Origin: Paracoccaceae bacterium
GTDB lineage: Bacteria > Pseudomonadota > Alphaproteobacteria > Rhodobacterales > Rhodobacteraceae
Reading direction: 5' to 3'
NCBI GenBank assembly: GCA_009922885.1
Contig: RFUP01000058.1
Span: 1 to 9,689, forward strand
DNA length: 9,689 nt
Position 1 is the stretch's first letter. The number at the start of each line of letters is the position of its first letter. This document shows positions 5,415 to 9,689 of this stretch, piece by piece. The notes beneath the pieces were generated by a model. That model did not search any database. It was not told the origin of the DNA and saw only the letters and a program-made list of their open reading frames with translations. Both the position numbers and the translations under genes were made by a program.

Positions 5415-5935
5415 ATACGCGTAAACGGCCCGAACCGGTGCAAGTCGTGAAGCAGCGGCGCGATGCGGCGCTCAAGGCACTGGTGCACGGCGTGCCCTAT
5501 ATCCAGTTTCTGGGCGTCGAATTCGATCGCCGAGGAGATGAACTTACAGCTGTCCTGCCATTCGCGGACAAGCTGATCGGAAACCCGATGCTCCCCGCCA
5601 TTCACGGCGGCGTCACGGCCGCGTTTCTGGAGATCACAGCCGTCATCTGCCTGAGCTGGGCAACACTGTGGGAAGAGATCGAAACAGGGGCCTTCGATCC
5701 TGAAAAACTGGTCGGTGGTAAAATACCAAGGCTTCCCAAGACAGTCAGTTTTACAGTCGACTATCTCCGCTCGGGTTTGCCACGCGACGCTTATGCCCGC
5801 GCGCAAGTCAATCGCTCGGGGCGTCGGTATGCGAGCGTCCATGTCGAGGCGTGGCAGGACAATCGCGAACGCCCCTTTGCCCAAGCGACGGGTCATTTCC
5901 TCATGCCAAAACGGGATCTGGAAATCGCAGAATAA
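5411..5935 (+). CDS. Second hotdog-fold thioesterase, PaaI-like, with Glu at the catalytic acid position
   Basis: A 174-residue hotdog-fold protein. AIHGGVTAAFLEITAV (63-78) aligns with the HGG...D motif of the preceding thioesterase, but the acid is Glu74 instead of Asp. A central insertion of about 25 residues (84-108) separates the helix from the strand KTVSFTVDYLRSG (110-122). An N-terminal helix of about 25 residues (KQRRDAALKALVHGVPY) precedes the fold. The ATG overlaps the upstream stop as ATGA, with GGAAGG just upstream, so the two proteins are probably made in matched amounts and could form a mixed oligomer, which is inference. Glu is an accepted acid in some hotdog thioesterases, so activity is plausible. 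The acyl substrate is unknown. The MATE gene follows after about 50 bp. Confidence 0.83.
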   Translation: MNTRKRPEPVQVVKQRRDAALKALVHGVPYIQFLGVEFDRRGDELTAVLPFADKLIGNPMLPAIHGGVTAAFLEITAVICLSWATLWEEIETGAFDPEKLVGGKIPRLPKTVSFTVDYLRSGLPRDAYARAQVNRSGRRYASVHVEAWQDNRERPFAQATGHFLMPKRDLEIAE

Positions 5936-5986
5936 GAGCGTTGCGCCTTGGCAAGAGATCGTGAGTGATTGAGAAAGCTGCGCGGT

Positions 5987-7312
5987 ATGGCGAATTCTTC
6001 TGACACCCAGCCTCAGATCACCCATCGCCGCGTTCTGGCACTTGCTCTGCCCATTCTGGCTGCGAATGTCACTGTGCCAATTCTAGGGGCGGTCGATACT
6101 GCCGTTGTCGGGCAAATGGCCGAAGCCGCGCCGATTGGGGCTGTCGGGATCGGCGCGATCATTCTTTCAGCTGTGTACTGGGTATTCGGCTTCCTTCGGA
6201 TGGGCACAACTGGACTGGTGAGCCAGGCACGGGGCGCGCGGAATAAGGATGAGACGATCAATCTCTTGACGCGCGCACTTTTGATGGGCTGCTTGGCTGG
6301 AGTGGGGCTTCTTCTGCTTCAGCCTCTGATCTTCTGGGGGGCGTTTCAGCTGGCCCCGACCAGTGCGGAAGTCGAGGCGCTGGCAACCTCTTATATGCGT
6401 ATCCGGATATGGTCGGCACCCGCTGCGATCATGCTCTACGGGCTGACCGGATGGCTCATCGCCATGGAGCGAACGCGGGCGGTTCTGGCACTGCAACTCC
6501 TTATGAACGGGCTCAATATCGGGTTTGATCTCTGGTTCGTTCTGGGGTTCGGCTGGGGCGTAAATGGCGTGGCGGTTGCCACGCTCTTGGCCGAATGGGG
6601 TGGCCTCATTTTCGGTCTATGGATCGTGCGTGAGCAGCTTCGTGAAACGGTTTGGCGGCGCAAGGAAAACCTCCTCAACCGACAGGCTTTGCGCACCATG
6701 GGGGTCGTCAACTTCGACATCCTGATACGGTCGCTTCTCCTCCAGGCGATTTTTGTGTCTTTCCTCTTCATCAGCGCGGATTTCGGTGACGTGACACTGG
6801 CCGCTAATCAGGTCTTGGTGCAATTCCTGAGCATCTGCGCCTATGCCCTTGATGGGTTTGCCTATGCCGCCCAGTCGCTTGTGGGCCAAGCTTTTGGCGC
6901 TCGTGATCGCTTGGGAGTTCGTCGCGCGGCGCAGATGACCAGTATCTGGGCGGTTATTGCGACGCTGCTTCTTGTGGCGGGCTTCGCCTTCGAAGGAAGC
7001 AGCTTGATTGATTATATGACCAACGCCCAAGATGTTCGGGCGGAAGCGCGAGTTTACCTTCCCTATCTTGTCGCTTCGCCGATCCTCGCCCTTGCCGCTT
7101 ACATGATGGATGGGATCTTCATCGGCGCAACACGTTCACGCGATATGCGGCAGATGATGCAGGTGAGTTTTGCCATTTACGCTGTGGCGGCTTGGGGCCT
7201 TACGCAAACGCTTGGAAACCATGGACTTTGGTTGGCGCTGATCGTGAGCTTGGTGGCGCGCGGGTTAACACTTGCGGTGCGATACCCTGCGCTGGAACGC
7301 GCGGCGGAATGA
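5987..7312 (+). CDS. MATE-family efflux transporter, DinF subfamily
   Basis: A 441-residue inner-membrane protein with about 12 hydrophobic segments, the size and layout of a MATE cation-coupled multidrug exporter. The first membrane segment carries LPILAANVTVPILGAVDTAVVGQM-type sequence with an acidic Asp near residue 37, typical of DinF-like members. GLVSQARGARNKDE follows the second segment. The two halves repeat the pattern, with QSLVGQAFGARDR as the second-half counterpart of the first loop, and MDGIFIGATRSRDMR occurs near the end. A TTG at 5969 would add six residues (RKLRG), but the ATG at 5987 is preferred, with weak GAGAAAGC upstream; the start is the least certain point. It lies on the same strand about 50 bp behind the thioesterases and may be co-transcribed. 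The exported compound is unknown. A strong hairpin follows the stop directly. Confidence 0.9.
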   Translation: MANSSDTQPQITHRRVLALALPILAANVTVPILGAVDTAVVGQMAEAAPIGAVGIGAIILSAVYWVFGFLRMGTTGLVSQARGARNKDETINLLTRALLMGCLAGVGLLLLQPLIFWGAFQLAPTSAEVEALATSYMRIRIWSAPAAIMLYGLTGWLIAMERTRAVLALQLLMNGLNIGFDLWFVLGFGWGVNGVAVATLLAEWGGLIFGLWIVREQLRETVWRRKENLLNRQALRTMGVVNFDILIRSLLLQAIFVSFLFISADFGDVTLAANQVLVQFLSICAYALDGFAYAAQSLVGQAFGARDRLGVRRAAQMTSIWAVIATLLLVAGFAFEGSSLIDYMTNAQDVRAEARVYLPYLVASPILALAAYMMDGIFIGATRSRDMRQMMQVSFAIYAVAAWGLTQTLGNHGLWLALIVSLVARGLTLAVRYPALERAAE

Positions 7313-7313
7313 A

Positions 7314-7341
7314 AAGAGGCGCAACTTTCGTTGCGCCTCTT
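7314..7341. terminator. Hairpin between convergent MATE and ileS genes, likely bidirectional terminator
   Basis: A perfect 12-bp inverted repeat AAGAGGCGCAAC/GTTGCGCCTCTT (7314-7325 and 7330-7341) has a four-base loop. On the minus strand the loop reads GAAA (a stable GNRA tetraloop) and the stem runs into TTTTC, a good terminator for ileS, whose stop lies only seven bases before it. On the plus strand it begins one base after the MATE stop and is followed by TTAGTAAG, a weaker T-tract. Confidence 0.85.
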
Positions 7342-7348
7342 AGTAAGA

Positions 7349-9689
7349 TCAGGCCAGTGCCTCGTCACACCGCCCGCAGGTGGCGTCATGACTATGCGAT
7401 CCGACATCGGGAAGTATCTTCCAGCAGCGCTGGCACTTCTCGCCTTCGGCTTCTTTGAAGACCACAGCAACACCCGGAACATCCTCAAGCCGGAAAGCCT
7501 CAGACGGAGCACCTTCGCCCGACAGTTCCAGAGCCGAGGTGATGCAAACGTCGGTGAAGTCCACGCTTGCGAGTGCCGCCCGAAGTTCTGCATCCTCGAC
7601 ATAGACGACCGGAGCCGCTTCCAAGGACGCACCGATGACTTTCGCCGTGCGTTGAACCTCGAGCGCCGCCGTGACAACACGGCGCGCCGCGCGAACCTTG
7701 GACCATTTGGCGGCAAGCGCATCATTGCGCCATGCAGCGGGCGTTTCCGGAATATCAGTGAGGTGCACCGAGCTTTCCTCGCCCGGATAGCGCTCAAGCC
7801 AAACCTCTTCCATGGTGAAGACGAGAATCGGCGCGAGCCATGCTGTGAGGCGATGGAAGAGGATATCCATCAAGGTGCGCGATGCGCGACGACGTGCTGT
7901 ATCACCGTCGCAATAGAGCGTGTCTTTGCGGATATCGAAGTAGAAGGCTGAGAGATCGACGGTTGCGAAGGTAAAGACCTCTTTGAACACACCTTGGAAG
8001 TCGTAGGCCGCGTAGCCTTTACGCACTTTCTCGTCGAGTTCGGCCAGACGGTGCAGAACCCAGCGTTCGAGTTCCGGCATGTCTTCCGGTGCCACGCGAT
8101 CGGCTTCGGTGAAGTCGGGCAGCGAGCCCAAAAGGAAGCGCATGGTGTTGCGGAGGCGGCGATAGCTATCGGCCACACCCTTAAGGATTTCTTTACCAAT
8201 GCGCAGGTCGACCGTGTAGTCGGACTGGGCGACCCAGAGGCGCAGGATATCCGCGCCGTATTCGTCGATCACCTCTTGCGGGGCGACGGTGTTGCCGAGC
8301 GATTTGGACATTTTGTTGCCCTTCTCGTCCAGCGTGAAGCCGTGCGTGAGCACGCCACGATACGGCGCGCGGCCGATTGTGCCGCAGGCTTGGAGCATCG
8401 AGGAGTGGAACCAGCCGCGGTGCTGGTCAGTGCCCTCTAGATATAGATCCGCCAAGCCATCGTCGGAGCCGTCTTCGCGGTCGCGCAGAACGAAGGCGTG
8501 GGTCGATCCGGAATCGAACCAGACGTCGAGGATATCGAACACCTGATTGTAGTCCTCCGGATTGACGATGCCGCCAAGGAACCGTTCTTTCGCGCCGTCG
8601 ACATACCAACAATCGGCACCCTCGGCTTCGAATGCCTCAACGATGCGCGCGTTCACTTCCGGATTGCGAAGGAGGAAGTCGGCATCCGTGGGCTTGACGC
8701 CCTTCTTGGTGAAGCAGGTGAGCGGAACGCCCCACGCGCGCTGGCGGGAGAGCACCCAATCGGGGCGCGCTTCGATCATCGAGTAGAGGCGGTTGCGGCC
8801 CGTTTGCGGGGTCCATTGCACGAGTTGGTCAATGGAGGTCAGCGCCCGCTGGCGGATCGTTTTGCCGTAAGTGTCCTGACCGTCGCCCACTTCGCGGTCG
8901 ATCGATGCAAACCACTGCGGCGTGTTGCGATAGATCACCGGGGCTTTGGAACGCCACGAGTGCGGATAGCTGTGCTTGAGCTTGGCTTTACCGAAAAGCC
9001 CGCCCGCCAGAGCCATCGCCTTGATGTTGGAAACGTTGGCAGGGCCTTCCTTGCCATCGGGCAGGATGATGTGCTGGCCCGCGAAGAGCGGCAGATCTTT
9101 ACGGTAGGAGCTGTCTTCGGTGACGTTATAGGTCATCGGCAGGCCGAACTTGAGGCCAAGCTGATAGTCGTCATCACCATGCGAGGGGGCGGTGTGCACG
9201 AAGCCCGTGCCCGCCTCTTCGGTCACGTGATCGCCGGGCAGCATCGGCACGTCATAGTCCCACTCGCCGTCGCCACCTTCGATCCCGCGATACGGGTGGG
9301 CGAGGATCATGCCATCCAGAGAATTGACAGCAACATCCCCGACCTTTTCAAAGGCGGTGACACGGACGCCTTGCATCACGCTTTCAGCGAGCGAATTGGC
9401 CAGCAGAACGACTTCGCCGACGACCGCCGACGAATGTTCATGCACATCGGTCACACGGTAGAGTCCGTAAGAGATCGACGGACCATAGGCCACAGCGCGG
9501 TTTTGCGGGATGGTCCACGGAGTTGTGGTCCAGATCACGACGCTGAAATCCTCGCCCGTCACTTCTGCGCCGCCGTGGGTCGGCTTGAAGCGCACCCAGA
9601 CCTGATGGCTGGTGTGATCGTGATATTCGACCTCGGCTTCCGCCAGAGCGGTTTTCTCCACGGGCGACCACATCACCGGCTTCGAGCCC
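7349..9689 (-). CDS. ileS: Isoleucyl-tRNA synthetase, C-terminal four-fifths (5' end outside window)
   Basis: The frame is open to the window edge and contains 779 codons of a class Ia synthetase that charges tRNA-Ile with isoleucine in the cytosol. From N to C it shows the CP1 editing domain, with the threonine-rich IWTTTPWTIPQN and HTAPSHGDDDY (9164-9196), where the conserved Asp supports hydrolysis of Val-tRNA-Ile. Then come the catalytic-domain segments DVWFDSGSTHAF and GTDQHRGWFH, and KMSKSLGN with KMSKS at 8300-8314. The anticodon-binding region follows, and then a C-terminal zinc knuckle EKCQRCWKI...CGRC (7352-7441) with four Cys in two CxxC pairs. The HIGH motif is outside the window. 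Full length is normally about 950-1000 residues, so about 190 are missing upstream. A GTG/ATG near 9676 is internal, because the sequence before it (GSKPV) continues the IleS pattern. Nothing looks broken. Confidence 0.97.
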   Translation of the reverse strand, partial: GSKPVMWSPVEKTALAEAEVEYHDHTSHQVWVRFKPTHGGAEVTGEDFSVVIWTTTPWTIPQNRAVAYGPSISYGLYRVTDVHEHSSAVVGEVVLLANSLAESVMQGVRVTAFEKVGDVAVNSLDGMILAHPYRGIEGGDGEWDYDVPMLPGDHVTEEAGTGFVHTAPSHGDDDYQLGLKFGLPMTYNVTEDSSYRKDLPLFAGQHIILPDGKEGPANVSNIKAMALAGGLFGKAKLKHSYPHSWRSKAPVIYRNTPQWFASIDREVGDGQDTYGKTIRQRALTSIDQLVQWTPQTGRNRLYSMIEARPDWVLSRQRAWGVPLTCFTKKGVKPTDADFLLRNPEVNARIVEAFEAEGADCWYVDGAKERFLGGIVNPEDYNQVFDILDVWFDSGSTHAFVLRDREDGSDDGLADLYLEGTDQHRGWFHSSMLQACGTIGRAPYRGVLTHGFTLDEKGNKMSKSLGNTVAPQEVIDEYGADILRLWVAQSDYTVDLRIGKEILKGVADSYRRLRNTMRFLLGSLPDFTEADRVAPEDMPELERWVLHRLAELDEKVRKGYAAYDFQGVFKEVFTFATVDLSAFYFDIRKDTLYCDGDTARRRASRTLMDILFHRLTAWLAPILVFTMEEVWLERYPGEESSVHLTDIPETPAAWRNDALAAKWSKVRAARRVVTAALEVQRTAKVIGASLEAAPVVYVEDAELRAALASVDFTDVCITSALELSGEGAPSEAFRLEDVPGVAVVFKEAEGEKCQRCWKILPDVGSHSHDATCGRCDEALA

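Noticed and set aside
7331..7951. Plus-strand 206-codon frame opposite the end of ileS, and the similar 7994-8440 frame
   Set aside because: They are antisense to clear isoleucyl-tRNA synthetase sequence with conserved motifs, and the first one begins inside the terminator hairpin.
9674..9676. GTG at 9676 as the true start of ileS
   Set aside because: The frame continues upstream to the window edge with residues that fit IleS, and the HIGH-motif domain must lie upstream.

Overview
The window looks like chromosomal DNA from an alphaproteobacterium, most likely a Rhodobacteraceae/Roseobacter-group organism. This rests on the fairly high GC content, the protein sequences (long acyl-CoA dehydrogenases, a MerR-controlled fatty-acid gene cluster, DinF-type MATE, IleS) and the layout. 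It is an inference from sequence impressions, not from a search. No rRNA, tRNA, CRISPR array, insertion sequence, prophage or attachment site was seen.

Layout. (1) Positions 1-3727, minus strand: a tight catabolic run. Read in transcription order it is a 592-residue acyl-CoA dehydrogenase, a second 386-residue acyl-CoA dehydrogenase, a glutathione S-transferase-like protein and the first 15 codons of a thiolase that leaves the window. Gaps are 14-56 bp, with a strong GC hairpin between the two dehydrogenases. (2) Positions 3764-4769, minus strand: two paralogous MerR-family regulators in tandem. The first (3764-4165) sits directly upstream of the dehydrogenases. The second (4395-4769) lies upstream of it, across a gap that carries six ACGT half-sites in 58 bp. 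(3) Positions 4770-4994: a divergent control region with TTTTCC/GGAAAA dyads and a structured leader. (4) Positions 4995-7312, plus strand: two hotdog-fold thioesterases coupled by an ATGA overlap, then a MATE/DinF-type exporter. (5) Positions 7314-7341: a perfect 12-bp hairpin between convergent genes. (6) Positions 7349-9689, minus strand: most of isoleucyl-tRNA synthetase, with its N-terminus outside the window.

How they fit together. The minus-strand genes supply the first (acyl-CoA dehydrogenase) and last (thiolase) steps of a beta-oxidation-type pathway. A MerR regulator leads the run, as in the LiuR-type control known for acyl-CoA and branched-chain amino acid catabolism in proteobacteria. 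The two thioesterases, transcribed away from the second MerR gene, could release CoA from accumulating acyl-CoAs. The MATE exporter and ileS have no evident tie to the pathway. I see no strongly novel system. The most interesting parts are the paired MerR regulators with two different sets of candidate operator sequences, and the GST-like gene embedded in the beta-oxidation run.
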